Of a stretch of 64,000 nucleotides of DNA, positions 1 to 8,909 are shown piece after piece. Every line of letters starts with the position of its first letter. The first letter of the stretch is position 1. The notes below the pieces were generated by a model, which saw only the letters and a program-made list of their open reading frames with translations, was not told the DNA's origin and searched no databases. The translations under genes were made by a program, and so were the position numbers. The DNA comes from Roseobacter denitrificans OCh 114 (GTDB lineage: Bacteria > Pseudomonadota > Alphaproteobacteria > Rhodobacterales > Rhodobacteraceae), in contig NC_008209.1 of assembly GCF_000014045.1 (NCBI RefSeq), forward strand, positions 2,131,001 to 2,195,000, read 5' to 3'.

Positions 1-927
1 CAAAAGAGACTGAAGCGCGAGGCCAGTGGACAGACCTTCGAGAAAATTGGCGGCATGTTTCTTGATAAGCAGCGCAAGGAGGGAAAGTCCAAGGCTACGC
101 TCGACAAGACCGCATATCATCTGAAGCTCGCGAACCACGACTTTGGCAAGAAGCCCATAACGGCGATAACTGCACCAATGATCCTGCGCACGCTGCGCAA
201 GGTCGAAGCGAAGGGCAACTATGAGACGGCGCATCGCCTTCGGGCGCGGATCGGGTCTGTGTTCCGTTATGCGGTTGCAAGTGGCCTCGCAGAAACCGAT
301 CCGACCTATGCTTTGCGCGATGCGCTCATCCGTCCGACCCGGCAGCATCGTGCTGCAATCACGGACCCAACAGCATTCGGCGCTTTGCTGCGCGAAATTG
401 ATGTCTTCGATGGCCAAGTGACAACTCGCATCGCGCTTCAGCTTTTGGCCCTACTCGCCCAGCGCCCCGGAGAGTTGCGGCACGCCAAATGGAGCGAGTT
501 CGATGAGGCGGACAAAGTGTGGGCAATTCCGGCTGGCAAAATGAAAATGCGCCGCGATCACTTTGTACCTCTCGCAGATCAAGCGATTACGTTGCTGAAC
601 GAGCTTCGCCCTCTGACCGGCGAAAGCGAGTACCTTTTCCCTTCCCTTCGGTCATGGCACCGGCCAATGAGCGAAAACACTATGAACGCGGCACTTCGGC
701 GTATGGGATACTCCGGCGATGAAATGACCGCCCACGGTTTCCGCGCCACGTTTTCCACGCTGGCCAATGAAAGCGGTCTCTGGAACCCAGACGCAATTGA
801 ACGAGCATTGGCGCATGAAGAACGCAACGAAGTGCGCAGAGCCTATGCGCGCGGGGCACACTGGGAAGAGCGCGTGAAATTATCCGACTGGTGGGCTGGA
901 AGACTGGACGATTTCCGTTCAAGCTGA
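1..927 (+). CDS. P4-type tyrosine integrase, 5' end outside window
   Basis: This is a site-specific recombinase that would integrate or excise the island. The frame is already open at base 1, so the N-terminal part (usually the DUF4102 arm-binding region) is missing and about 308 residues remain. The visible part has a SAM-like core-binding domain followed by the catalytic domain. The catalytic signature is present: an Arg in QRPGELRHAKW, the HGFRATF box (His-x-x-Arg), and the tyrosine in RRAYARG near the C-terminus followed by the W-rich tail typical of P4-like integrases. It ends 25 bp before the next gene. Such integrases usually sit at the attachment end of an island, so the tRNA or other target is probably just left of this window. 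The family call is firm; whether the protein is complete upstream cannot be seen. Confidence 0.9.
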   Translation, partial: QKRLKREASGQTFEKIGGMFLDKQRKEGKSKATLDKTAYHLKLANHDFGKKPITAITAPMILRTLRKVEAKGNYETAHRLRARIGSVFRYAVASGLAETDPTYALRDALIRPTRQHRAAITDPTAFGALLREIDVFDGQVTTRIALQLLALLAQRPGELRHAKWSEFDEADKVWAIPAGKMKMRRDHFVPLADQAITLLNELRPLTGESEYLFPSLRSWHRPMSENTMNAALRRMGYSGDEMTAHGFRATFSTLANESGLWNPDAIERALAHEERNEVRRAYARGAHWEERVKLSDWWAGRLDDFRSS

Positions 928-952
928 ACCGACTCATTTCGGGAGTAACAGC

Positions 953-1867
953 TTGAAGTTAAATGAATCGTCACGCGGATTAGCCTTTCAAAATCTATTG
1001 AAGCAAAAGCTTGGATGGCTATTTGAATGGGAATTGCCCACTATTGTTGAAACCGTGGGTCCCCATGATCCGTCCAAATTCGCAGACTTCGACGAAAAAC
1101 GCTTGGCACTGGTCAAGCGCGTACAGGATTATCTTGCCGACCTGTCGGATGAGGTAGTTGACAAACTCTCCGATCCGGAAACTCCCAGCGACGACGACGA
1201 TAAGTCAAATTGGTTGCGACACGAACGCGAAGCCATTCGCCAGATGCAAAAGTTCAACCCGCCTTGGTACGCAGGTGGCTTTGGGCACGAGAACTATAGG
1301 GCGGATTTCGAATACTGGGCGCAGATGTCGTCCTTCACGAACCACGAGGCGCTCCTTCTATCATTAGGCGTTGAACCCAAGCACTTCCGCGAAGAAGAAG
1401 TCATGAACATGCAATCGCAGCTTGAAAGAGGTGACACACTTTGGCTGCCGCTGGTGTACCTATTGAGACGCCGTGAACAAATTGAGCGTCAGTTTCGGTC
1501 TTACGGGCGCGGACACAAGATCGACCCAAAAGAATTCTTCGAATGGGCGCATTATGTGCAGCTCGACATGCATCCAGAATTTCACTCGCATTTCGTTTCA
1601 ACGGGAAAGGCACAGGCGACGCCCAATGCAAATGAAACCGACGAAAACTTGGACCCGCGCGTCAGATCATCAATGCTCAAAATCATAGCAACGATGGCCG
1701 TTGCTGGATACACTTACAATCCAAGAGACAAGAAGAGTGATGTTACATCAGATATCGTAAACGACGCCAGCAAATTAGGAATCAGTCTTACTGATGATAC
1801 GGTCCGAAAGTACCTGAAACTCAGCACGAAGATGATTTCGAAAGACTGGAAGCCAAACAACTCCTAA
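953..1867 (+). CDS. Island hypothetical protein with winged-helix-like C-terminus
   Basis: I do not recognise a named family. The 304-residue protein probably starts at the TTG at 953, seven bases after a GGGAG ribosome-binding site; no closer ATG is in frame. It is acidic in the middle (DDDDK near residue 85) and has aromatic-rich blocks around residues 105-130 (PPWYAGGFG, FEYWAQMSS) followed by EALLLSLGVEP, a pattern I associate with proteins encoded next to integrases in proteobacterial islands. The last 70 residues (LKIIATMAVAGY, then GISLTDDTVRKYLK) read like a small helix-turn-helix or winged helix. It lies between two recombinase modules and ends in its own terminator, so it may regulate or assist the element. 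The function is unknown. Confidence 0.65.
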   Translation: MKLNESSRGLAFQNLLKQKLGWLFEWELPTIVETVGPHDPSKFADFDEKRLALVKRVQDYLADLSDEVVDKLSDPETPSDDDDKSNWLRHEREAIRQMQKFNPPWYAGGFGHENYRADFEYWAQMSSFTNHEALLLSLGVEPKHFREEEVMNMQSQLERGDTLWLPLVYLLRRREQIERQFRSYGRGHKIDPKEFFEWAHYVQLDMHPEFHSHFVSTGKAQATPNANETDENLDPRVRSSMLKIIATMAVAGYTYNPRDKKSDVTSDIVNDASKLGISLTDDTVRKYLKLSTKMISKDWKPNNS

Positions 1868-1882
1868 TCGGTTTCCGATTAG
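1864..1882 (+). terminator. Intrinsic terminator after the orphan gene
   Basis: CTAATCGG (1864-1871) and CCGATTAG (1875-1882) form a perfect 8-bp stem with a TTT loop. The stem overlaps the TAA stop codon at 1865-1867. A T-rich but interrupted tract follows. It separates the orphan gene from the AlpA module. Confidence 0.65.
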
Positions 1883-2006
1883 TTTGGCTTTATTTAATGA
1901 AATCAATGCTTAAGATTGTTCCGTTTGGGCAAAAGGCTAATCCGATACTTATCCCGGAATTTCAGACAGGTTCTCCTCGAACTTAATCAAACGAGGATGA
2001 AGCAGT

Positions 2007-2213
2007 ATGGATTTTCCAGCATTCCCCAAGACCGGACTTGTTCGCCTTTCCCAGATTTTAGCGCCCGCCGGGCCTATACCGGTTTCCAAGTCTGCATGGT
2101 GGCAAGGCGTAAAGGATGGTCGCTTTCCCCAGCCTCAAAAACTTGGTCCCCGCACAACGGTTTGGAAGGTTGAAGACATCCGCGCACTTTTTGAAGGTGA
2201 CGCTGATGGCTAA
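2007..2213 (+). CDS. AlpA-family HTH regulator (excisionase-like)
   Basis: A 68-residue protein with the MerR-like winged helix of phage AlpA/excisionase regulators: an N-terminal strand (GLVRLSQIL), a recognition helix (SKSAWWQGVKDGRFPQP), then the wing (GPRTTVWKVEDIRALF). AlpA proteins activate excision or integrase genes in P4-like elements. The start is the ATG at 2007, preceded by GAGG at the right distance. A longer overlapping frame from 1916 is a shadow. The stop codon overlaps the start of the next gene (2206) by 8 bp, so the two are probably translationally coupled, with a tyrosine recombinase third. The family assignment comes from the wing and WxxG motifs; the role in excision is inferred. 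Confidence 0.8.
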   Translation: MDFPAFPKTGLVRLSQILAPAGPIPVSKSAWWQGVKDGRFPQPQKLGPRTTVWKVEDIRALFEGDADG

Positions 2214-2631
2214 GTATCCGAACCCCATGTTGGTGAAAGCATCCCGCACCTATGACGTGATCGAAGCAGCCAATGCGCTTGGACGGACGCCCGCAACCAT
2301 CCGGCACTGGATCAAGGATGGGTTAGAGATCATGGCGTCGCGCAAACCGTATCTGATCCTTGGTCAAGCGATCCGCGATTACATCAAGGCAAAATCGGCG
2401 TCACGGAAAAGACCACTCGCGCCAGACGAAATCTACTGCCTGTCTTGCAAAGCCGGACGCACACCGCTCGCTATGTCAGTCACCTTGAGTGCACAAACCA
2501 GTAAAACCAGCAGGATCAACGGCCTTTGCGGGACCTGCGGCGCACCAATGTCGCGGATCATATCCGCTAAGGACGAACCTCTTTTCTTCCAAGTGTTCGG
2601 GTTCAAAAGAAAACGCGCCAGAAGAGACTAA
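2206..2631 (+). CDS. HTH and zinc-ribbon protein linked to the recombinase
   Basis: A 141-residue protein starting at the ATG at 2206, inside the end of the AlpA gene; the open frame extends upstream to 2116 but that part lies within alpA. Residues 15-60 form a MerR-like helix-turn-helix (TYDVIEAANALGRTPATIR, then HWIKDGLEIM). Residues 75-115 hold two CxxC pairs (CLSC and CGTC), consistent with a zinc ribbon. The tail is very basic (FKRKRARR). The arrangement suggests a DNA-binding accessory factor for the recombinase encoded 52 bp downstream, for example a directionality factor. I know similar trios in alphaproteobacterial elements but cannot name the family. No enzymatic motif is visible. 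Confidence 0.7.
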   Translation: MAKYPNPMLVKASRTYDVIEAANALGRTPATIRHWIKDGLEIMASRKPYLILGQAIRDYIKAKSASRKRPLAPDEIYCLSCKAGRTPLAMSVTLSAQTSKTSRINGLCGTCGAPMSRIISAKDEPLFFQVFGFKRKRARRD

Positions 2632-2683
2632 TAGATACCGGCTCTTACCGTTTGAACAACACATCTGAAGGAGATGAACGGAC

Positions 2684-3709
2684 ATGAGAAAAGTAAACGA
2701 GGAAAACGAGCGGATAAAGCGAAAATACTTCCAATACCGCAAGACCGCCCAGCGCAAGGATGAAGCGACCATTGACAAAGATGCGGAGGCGATCCTGCAC
2801 TTTGAAGCCAGCACCAACTACGCGCCTTTCAAAAAGTTTCGCATTGAACAGGCGATCCGCTACCGGGATAAACTGGACATCGAGAAAAACAAGAAGACAG
2901 GTAAGCCGCTGGCAAAAGCGACCATCGCCAAGCGTTTGGCCAGCATCAAGGCATTCATCTTTTGGCTGGCAGATCAACAGGGATACAAAAGCCGGATACG
3001 CTACTCTGATGCGGACTATTTCAACATGGACGCAAAAGGACAGCGCGTTGCTAACGCGGTCAGAGAAAGGCCCCATCCCTCTCTGGAGATGGTTCGCCAC
3101 GCTTTTAATCAGATGCCTGCAAATACAGAATTAGAGCGACGTAACGCGGCAGTTATCGCGTTTTTCATGATCTCCGGCGCAAGAGATGGGGCGGCAGCGT
3201 CACTTCGGCTCAAGCACATCAATCTTGTGGACGGGTACGTTTTTCAGGACGCGCGCGAGGTGAAAACGAAAAACTCCAAAACCTTCACGACCTACTTCAT
3301 GCCTGTTGATCCGATTTACATGGAGTGTTTTTGCACATGGGTGCAATATCTTCAATCTGAATTGCTCTTTGGCCCCGATGATCCGCTTTTCCCTCCCCCG
3401 GAGATGGGTCTCAAAGATGGTCAATTTACGGTCGTAGGCTTGAAGCGGGAAACTTATCAAAACGCCAACGCACTCCGGACAGTGGTAAAACAAGCCTTTG
3501 AGAATGCAGGCCTACCGATTTTCGCTCCGCATTCGCTTCGCAAAACACTGACCAAGTGGGCGACAGTCCAATATCCCACCCACGAAGCATTCAAAGCATT
3601 CTCGCAAAACATCGGGCATTCAAACGTCGCAACGACCCTAAGTGCGTATTGCCCTGTCAGTACGGAACGACAAGGCGAACTCATCAAAGCACCCAAAATT
3701 CCGGCTTAG
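2684..3709 (+). CDS. Tyrosine recombinase/integrase of the second module
   Basis: A 341-residue phage-type integrase. Residues 1-115 form a basic SAM-like core-binding domain (LAKATIAKRLASIKAFIFW). Residues 140-330 are the catalytic domain: the first Arg in SGARDGAAASLR, the HSLRKT box (His-x-x-Arg), the IGHSNVATTLSAYCPVS block with the second His and the nucleophilic Tyr. The start ATG has a strong AAGGAGATG ribosome-binding site. It is unrelated in detail to the P4-type integrase at the left edge, so the island carries two recombinases. Its end is 54 bp from hsdM, which makes it a plausible carrier of the restriction cassette. Catalytic residues look complete. Confidence 0.9.
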   Translation: MRKVNEENERIKRKYFQYRKTAQRKDEATIDKDAEAILHFEASTNYAPFKKFRIEQAIRYRDKLDIEKNKKTGKPLAKATIAKRLASIKAFIFWLADQQGYKSRIRYSDADYFNMDAKGQRVANAVRERPHPSLEMVRHAFNQMPANTELERRNAAVIAFFMISGARDGAAASLRLKHINLVDGYVFQDAREVKTKNSKTFTTYFMPVDPIYMECFCTWVQYLQSELLFGPDDPLFPPPEMGLKDGQFTVVGLKRETYQNANALRTVVKQAFENAGLPIFAPHSLRKTLTKWATVQYPTHEAFKAFSQNIGHSNVATTLSAYCPVSTERQGELIKAPKIPA

Positions 3710-3763
3710 GCCGTTGTCCATTCCGCGCCCAGCGCCTACGGTAATCAAAAAACAGGGCAAAAC

Positions 3764-5206
3764 ATGTTTGAGAACGCTTTCAACAGCATAGACAAGGAAC
3801 TGCGCAACGAAGACGGATTGGCGTCGGAGTTGGACTACGCCGAACAGACCTCTTGGATCCTCTTTCTCAAGTATCTGGACGATATGGAGCAGGAGCGCGA
3901 AGACGAAGCGGAACTCGAAGGCAAGGACTACACGCCAACCCTTCCGAACGACATGCGTTGGAAATCCTGGGCCTCACCCAAGAATCCTGACGGAACCGAC
4001 CGCAAGGACGTTCTGACTGGCGAAGACCTCATCACCTTCGTCAACACCGAACTCTTCCCGACGCTCAAGAAGTACCGCGAGGACGCCACAAGCCCCGATA
4101 CCATCGAATACAAGATCGGCGAGATCTTTTCCGAGATCACCAACAAGTTCCGCTCCGGCTATTCCCTGCGGGACGTGCTTGAAATCGTGGACGGGCTGGA
4201 GTTCAACACGCAGGAAGCCAAACATGAGCTTTCCGACCTTTACGAGTCCCGCATCAAACGCATGGGCAACGCAGGGCGCAACGGCGGCGAATACTACACG
4301 CCAAGGCCCCTTATCCGCGCCATGATCAAGGTGGTGGACCCCAAGATCGGCGAGACGGTCTATGACGGCGCGTGCGGCTCTGCGGGCTTTCTCTGCGAAG
4401 CCTACGCGCATATGCTGACGACCGACATCTCGGCCAGCGATTACAGCACCCTGCAAACGCGCACCTTCTACGGGCAGGAGAAAAAGTCGCTCGCCTATAT
4501 CATCGGCATTATGAATATGATCCTTCACGGAATTACCGCGCCCAACATCCGGCGCACCAATACGCTCACCGAAAACGTCATGGATATTCAGGAAAAGGAC
4601 CGACACGACGTGATCCTTGCCAATCCGCCTTTTGGCTCTGGCGAGCGTCCCGAGGTACAGCAGAACTTCCCGATCAAGTCGGGCGAGATGGCGTATCTGT
4701 TCATGCAGCACTTCATCCGCAAACTGCGGGCGGGTGGGCGCGCGGCGGTTGTCATCAAGAACACCTTTCTAAGCAATGGCGATGCGGCGGCCTTGCGGCG
4801 TGAGTTGCTGGAGACTTGTGACCTGCACACGGTGCTCGACTGCCCCGCCAAGGTGTTTCAGGGCGCGGGCGTGAAAACCGTCGTGCTGTTTTTCGAGAAA
4901 GGGCGCAAAACGCGCAAAACATGGTACTACGCGCTCGATCCGGGGCGGTCATTGGGCAAAGGCTCTCCGCTGCGGGATGATGAGCTGGCGGAGTTTCTGG
5001 AGCTTCAAAAGACAAAGGCCGACAGCCCCAAAAGCTGGACCGTCGCGCGCGAGGACATCGATGCGGAGACGATGGATATGTCTGTGAAGAACCCCTTCGC
5101 CCCCGAAGAAGCGCCGCTCCGCTCGCCCGAAGAGATCATCGAAGATATGCTGGCCCGAGACAAGGAGACAGCGGCAATACTGGAAGACATCCGGGGGATG
5201 TTGTGA
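3764..5206 (+). CDS. hsdM: Type I restriction-modification methyltransferase subunit
   Basis: HsdM transfers a methyl group from S-adenosylmethionine to adenine (N6) in the sequence chosen by HsdS, and forms the M2S core of the type I complex. The 480-residue protein has the usual order: an N-terminal helical domain (about residues 1-150), the SAM motif in VYDGACGSAGFL (around residue 205), and the catalytic motif IV NPPFGSGE (around residue 288) that marks N6-adenine enzymes. The C-terminal helices contact HsdS. Its stop overlaps the GTG start of hsdS, so the genes are co-translated. Length and motifs are those of an active enzyme. Confidence 0.96.
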   Translation: MFENAFNSIDKELRNEDGLASELDYAEQTSWILFLKYLDDMEQEREDEAELEGKDYTPTLPNDMRWKSWASPKNPDGTDRKDVLTGEDLITFVNTELFPTLKKYREDATSPDTIEYKIGEIFSEITNKFRSGYSLRDVLEIVDGLEFNTQEAKHELSDLYESRIKRMGNAGRNGGEYYTPRPLIRAMIKVVDPKIGETVYDGACGSAGFLCEAYAHMLTTDISASDYSTLQTRTFYGQEKKSLAYIIGIMNMILHGITAPNIRRTNTLTENVMDIQEKDRHDVILANPPFGSGERPEVQQNFPIKSGEMAYLFMQHFIRKLRAGGRAAVVIKNTFLSNGDAAALRRELLETCDLHTVLDCPAKVFQGAGVKTVVLFFEKGRKTRKTWYYALDPGRSLGKGSPLRDDELAEFLELQKTKADSPKSWTVAREDIDAETMDMSVKNPFAPEEAPLRSPEEIIEDMLARDKETAAILEDIRGML

Positions 5207-6342
5207 AAGCAGGTTGGGAGGTTAAGCCGCTTGGCGAAGTTGCAAAATTGCACTATGGAAAAGCCCTTGCAGAATCTGAGCGTAGTCCAAACGGCACTGT
5301 GCCAGTGTACGGTGCAAATGGTGTTCTGGGTTGGTCCGACCATACACTTACAGAAGGCCCCTCGCTCATCGTTGGCCGTAAAGGTTCCGCAGGAGAGGTC
5401 AATCGTGTAGACGGCCCGTTTTGGCCCAGCGATGTAACGTATTACACCGAGCACGACCCAAATCGTCTGGACTTCGACTATTTCCACTATGGTCTAATGA
5501 CTCTAAATCTCCCGTCTCTGGCAAAAGGTGTGAAGCCCGGAATAAACCGTAATGACGTGTACGAACTTGGTCTCCCAATCCCGCCTCTTGAAGAGCAAAA
5601 GCGGATTGTGGCGATTTTGGATGCGGCGTTTGAGAGGCTGGACCGTGCCAAAGAGAACGCCGAAGCCAATCTCCAAAACGCCCGCGAGTTGTTTGATCGA
5701 ACCCTCGAAAGAGTTTTCGCAGAACTAGTTGCTGTACACGCGACGATCAAGCTCGAGGAAGTCACCTCAAAAATCACGAAAGGCTCTTCCCCTAAATGGC
5801 AGGGGTTTTCATATGTCGATTCGCCGGGAGTGCTTTTTGTCACAAGCGAAAACGTAGGCAAAAATGAGTTGCTCCTCGAAAAGACAAAGTATGTCGAAGA
5901 GGGTTTCAATCAGAAAGATAGGAAGTCTATTCTTGCACCGGGTGACGTGCTGTCGAACATTGTCGGGGCATCTATTGGGCGCACCGCTGTTTTTGACTTG
6001 GACGCGGTTGCGAATATCAATCAAGCGGTTTGTTTGATGCGTTGCTTGCCGGAGCGACTTTCCCCCAAGTTTTTAAGCTTTTTGCTGAACTCTCCTTACT
6101 TTAAGGCCCGCCTTCATGAAGGCGAAAGTAACATGGCTAGGGCAAATCTCAGCCTTGCCTTTTTTCGGGAGTTCTTAGTGCCGTTGCCAGAATTGGAGGC
6201 ACAAGAAAGGATCGTGCAGGAGATTGAAGAACTGGCCACGCATTCAGCAGAGTGCGAAACCAACTACCGAACCAAACTCACTGACATTGCCGACCTGCGT
6301 CAATCCCTCCTGCAAAAAGCCTTTGCCGGGGAACTCACCTGA
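5203..6342 (+). CDS. hsdS: Type I restriction-modification specificity subunit
   Basis: HsdS sets the bipartite recognition site of the type I complex. The 379-residue protein has two target-recognition domains, each followed by a helical spacer: TRD1 about residues 5-125, then a coiled-coil starting EEQKRIVAILDAAF; TRD2 about residues 178-325, then QERIVQEIEELATHS and the classic C-terminal LLQKAFAGELT. The start is GTG at 5203 in a GTGA overlap with the hsdM stop. Codon choice and base composition in the TRDs look more AT-rich than in hsdM, as usual for exchangeable specificity domains. The recognition sequence cannot be predicted from the protein alone. Confidence 0.93.
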   Translation: MKAGWEVKPLGEVAKLHYGKALAESERSPNGTVPVYGANGVLGWSDHTLTEGPSLIVGRKGSAGEVNRVDGPFWPSDVTYYTEHDPNRLDFDYFHYGLMTLNLPSLAKGVKPGINRNDVYELGLPIPPLEEQKRIVAILDAAFERLDRAKENAEANLQNARELFDRTLERVFAELVAVHATIKLEEVTSKITKGSSPKWQGFSYVDSPGVLFVTSENVGKNELLLEKTKYVEEGFNQKDRKSILAPGDVLSNIVGASIGRTAVFDLDAVANINQAVCLMRCLPERLSPKFLSFLLNSPYFKARLHEGESNMARANLSLAFFREFLVPLPELEAQERIVQEIEELATHSAECETNYRTKLTDIADLRQSLLQKAFAGELT

Positions 6343-6357
6343 CGCTAACCTCCAACA

Positions 6358-8706
6358 ATGGTTGAACATTCTTCCCTTGCCACAGAGACCGAAGCGGACA
6401 CGCGCGCTCAGCGGATAGACCCTGCGCTTGCCGCCGCCGGATGGGAAGGCGCGGGAAAGATCGACGGCGCGCGGGTGCATCGCGAGGAAATGCTCTGGCC
6501 CGGTCGCATCATGTCGGGCGGTGGGCAGAACGCGCCCAAACCCGCTGACTACGTGCTGCGCATGAAGGGCCACGTTATGGCTGTGTTGGAGGCCAAGAAA
6601 GCCTCGCTATCCTATACTGAAGGGCGCGGCCAAGCCCTCGACTATGCCCGCAGGATCGGCGCGCGCTTTGCCTATTGCACTAATGGACTGCGCACCTACG
6701 AGATTGACCTCAACACGGGCACCGAAGGCGAAGTTGAGGCAGTCCCATCGCCCGACGTGCTCTGGGAGCGGTGCTATCCCACCGGGAACGCATGGCGCGA
6801 CCGTTTCGGTCAGATCCCTTTTGAGACTGATGGCGGCAAATGGCAGCCCCGCTACTATCAGGCGGCGGCTGTGAATGCCGTACTGGAAGCGTTGGCGCAA
6901 GACGAAAAGCGCATCCTATTGACCCTCGCCACTGGCACCGGCAAAACTTCCATCGCCTTCCAAATCGCATGGAAGTTGTTTCAATCGCGGTGGAACCTTT
7001 CTGGCGCGCCCACACGTCGCCCGCGCATCCTGTTCCTTGCTGACCGCAATATCCTCGCGGATCAGGCGTACAATTCATTCTCCGCTTTCGCGCCTGATGC
7101 ACTGTCGCGGATCAATCCAAAAGAGATCAGCAAGAAGGGCAAGATGCCCCGCAATGCGAGTGTCTTCTTCACGATCTTCCAGACCTTCATGACGGAAAAC
7201 AAATCTGGTGAGGCAGAGTTTAACTTTCGCGAATACGAGCCTGATTTCTTTGACTTCATCATCATTGACGAATGTCACCGGGGCGGTGCGAAGGACGAAA
7301 GCTCTTGGCGCGGTATTCTAGAGTATTTCGCACCTGCTGTGCAGCTTGGTTTGACAGCGACGCCCAAGCGCAAGGTGAACGCCGACACCTACACCTATTT
7401 CGGCGAACCGGTGTATACATACGCCCTGCGCGAAGGCATTGATGACGGCTTCCTCACGCCCTTCAAAGTGCGCCAGATGGCCAGCACGATTGATACCTAT
7501 GTCTATGACCCGGAGGATGAGGTCGTCGGTGGCGACGTGGACCCCGATCATGAATACACAGAAGATGAGATCAACGCGAAAATCGTCATTCCTGCGCGCG
7601 AGCAAAGTCGCATTCATGAATTCATGGATCAGATCAACCCACGCCAGAAGACGCTGGTGTTCTGTGCAACCCAGAACCACGCGGCGGCAGTGTGCGACTA
7701 CATCAACCAGATCAAGGACATCGAAGACCCGCACTATTGCGAGCGCGTAACGGCGAATGACGGCGCTCTGGGCGAGCAACACTTGCGCGAGTTTCAGGAC
7801 AATGAGCGGAGCATTCCAACAATTCTGACGACATCGCAGAAGCTTTCCACCGGGGTAGATGCGCGCAACGTCCGGAACATCGTCCTAATGCGGCCTATCA
7901 AGTCGATGGTGGAGTTCAAGCAGATCGTTGGGCGCGGAACACGTACCTTCGAAGGCAAAGACTTCTTCACCATCTACGACTTCGTGAAAGCATATGAGCA
8001 TTTCAACGATCCGGAATGGGATGGCCCACCCGAACCGCCGGACACTCCGGGAACGCCACCGAAACCGCCGAAACCGGGCGACCCTGTGCCCCCTGGCGAT
8101 CCACCACCGACCCCGCCGGAACCGGAAGAGAAAATCGTGATCAAGCTTGCTGACGGCAAGGAACGTCGGATCAAGTACATCGCGACAACGAGTTACTATT
8201 CACACGACGGCAAGATGATCTCCGGTGAAGAGTTCATGGAACAGCTTTTCGGGGATCTAGGCGATCTTGTGACCGGCGAAGAAGAACTGCGGTTAATCTG
8301 GAGCGATCCGGAAAAGCGTGTGCAGTTTCTGAAGGTGTTGGCAGACAGAGGCTACGACACTGGGCGGCTTGAGGATATGAAGCGCCTCATTGACGCTCCG
8401 AACAGCGATGTGTTCGACGTTCTGGCCTATGTCCGTTTCACTCTTTCGCCAAAGTTGAGATCAGAAAGAGCAGCGGCGGCGCGTGAGAATGGCTTGACTG
8501 GCCTCGAAAGTGAAATGAAGGCATTTCTTGAAGCGGTGCTTAACGCCTATGAAGTTCACGGGGTCGAAGAGCTTGCCTTGCCAAAGATCAGTGATTTCCT
8601 GAAGGTGAAGTATGGTGGCACGAACGGAGCAAAGCGCGTACTTGGCGACATACCGAAAATCAGGCGCGCGTTCACAGAAATTCAGGCCCATATCTACTCC
8701 AGTTAG
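6358..8706 (+). CDS. hsdR: Type I restriction endonuclease subunit R
   Basis: HsdR is the ATP-driven translocase and nuclease of the type I complex and cuts DNA far from unmethylated sites. Order in the 782 residues: an N-terminal PD-(D/E)xK-type nuclease with the EAKK core near residue 77; RecA-like helicase lobes with Walker A TGTGKT (about 190), DECH box (about 302) and LTATPKR (about 330); then a proline-rich stretch (about residues 555-592, many PP/PE/PG repeats) joining the motor to the C-terminal HsdM-binding domain (LRSERAAAARENGL to the end). It starts 15 bp after hsdS. All ATPase and nuclease motifs needed for activity seem present. The long proline hinge is unusual. Confidence 0.94.
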   Translation: MVEHSSLATETEADTRAQRIDPALAAAGWEGAGKIDGARVHREEMLWPGRIMSGGGQNAPKPADYVLRMKGHVMAVLEAKKASLSYTEGRGQALDYARRIGARFAYCTNGLRTYEIDLNTGTEGEVEAVPSPDVLWERCYPTGNAWRDRFGQIPFETDGGKWQPRYYQAAAVNAVLEALAQDEKRILLTLATGTGKTSIAFQIAWKLFQSRWNLSGAPTRRPRILFLADRNILADQAYNSFSAFAPDALSRINPKEISKKGKMPRNASVFFTIFQTFMTENKSGEAEFNFREYEPDFFDFIIIDECHRGGAKDESSWRGILEYFAPAVQLGLTATPKRKVNADTYTYFGEPVYTYALREGIDDGFLTPFKVRQMASTIDTYVYDPEDEVVGGDVDPDHEYTEDEINAKIVIPAREQSRIHEFMDQINPRQKTLVFCATQNHAAAVCDYINQIKDIEDPHYCERVTANDGALGEQHLREFQDNERSIPTILTTSQKLSTGVDARNVRNIVLMRPIKSMVEFKQIVGRGTRTFEGKDFFTIYDFVKAYEHFNDPEWDGPPEPPDTPGTPPKPPKPGDPVPPGDPPPTPPEPEEKIVIKLADGKERRIKYIATTSYYSHDGKMISGEEFMEQLFGDLGDLVTGEEELRLIWSDPEKRVQFLKVLADRGYDTGRLEDMKRLIDAPNSDVFDVLAYVRFTLSPKLRSERAAAARENGLTGLESEMKAFLEAVLNAYEVHGVEELALPKISDFLKVKYGGTNGAKRVLGDIPKIRRAFTEIQAHIYSS

Positions 8707-8736
8707 ACCTTAGAAATGCTATTTTTTTGTATGTCT

Positions 8737-8756
8737 GGGGGTATGATTGGGGGTAT
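8737..8756. repeat. Tandem GGGGGTAT direct repeat
   Basis: GGGGGTAT occurs at 8737-8744 and 8749-8756, a 12-base period, in AT-rich DNA just after hsdR. Paired G-rich heptamers like this resemble integrase arm-binding sites found near islands, but no integrase is adjacent here. I infer a possible remnant element border. Confidence 0.4.
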
Positions 8757-8888
8757 TGTCAAATCTCATTAGTTTTTCTCATATTTATAACAATGATTTA
8801 ATCGTTAAATGCGGAGACGTGTGGGCACCATTTCAAACTACTGACATTAAATGATAAGGACTGCTCAGGCGATACTCGCAGCGTCCAG

Positions 8889-8909
8889 TTTTTGATACAT
8901 TTTTGATAC
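8889..8909. repeat. Tandem TTTTTGATAC direct repeat
   Basis: TTTTTGATAC is present at 8889-8898 and again at 8900-8909, an 11-base period (one helical turn). It lies between hsdR and the structured region before the reverse transcriptase. It could be a binding site for a regulator or recombinase, or part of a promoter region; nothing decides between these. Confidence 0.45.

Noticed and set aside
8737..8909. CRISPR-like array
   Set aside because: Only two copies of each repeat exist, with no spacer of constant length and no cas genes.
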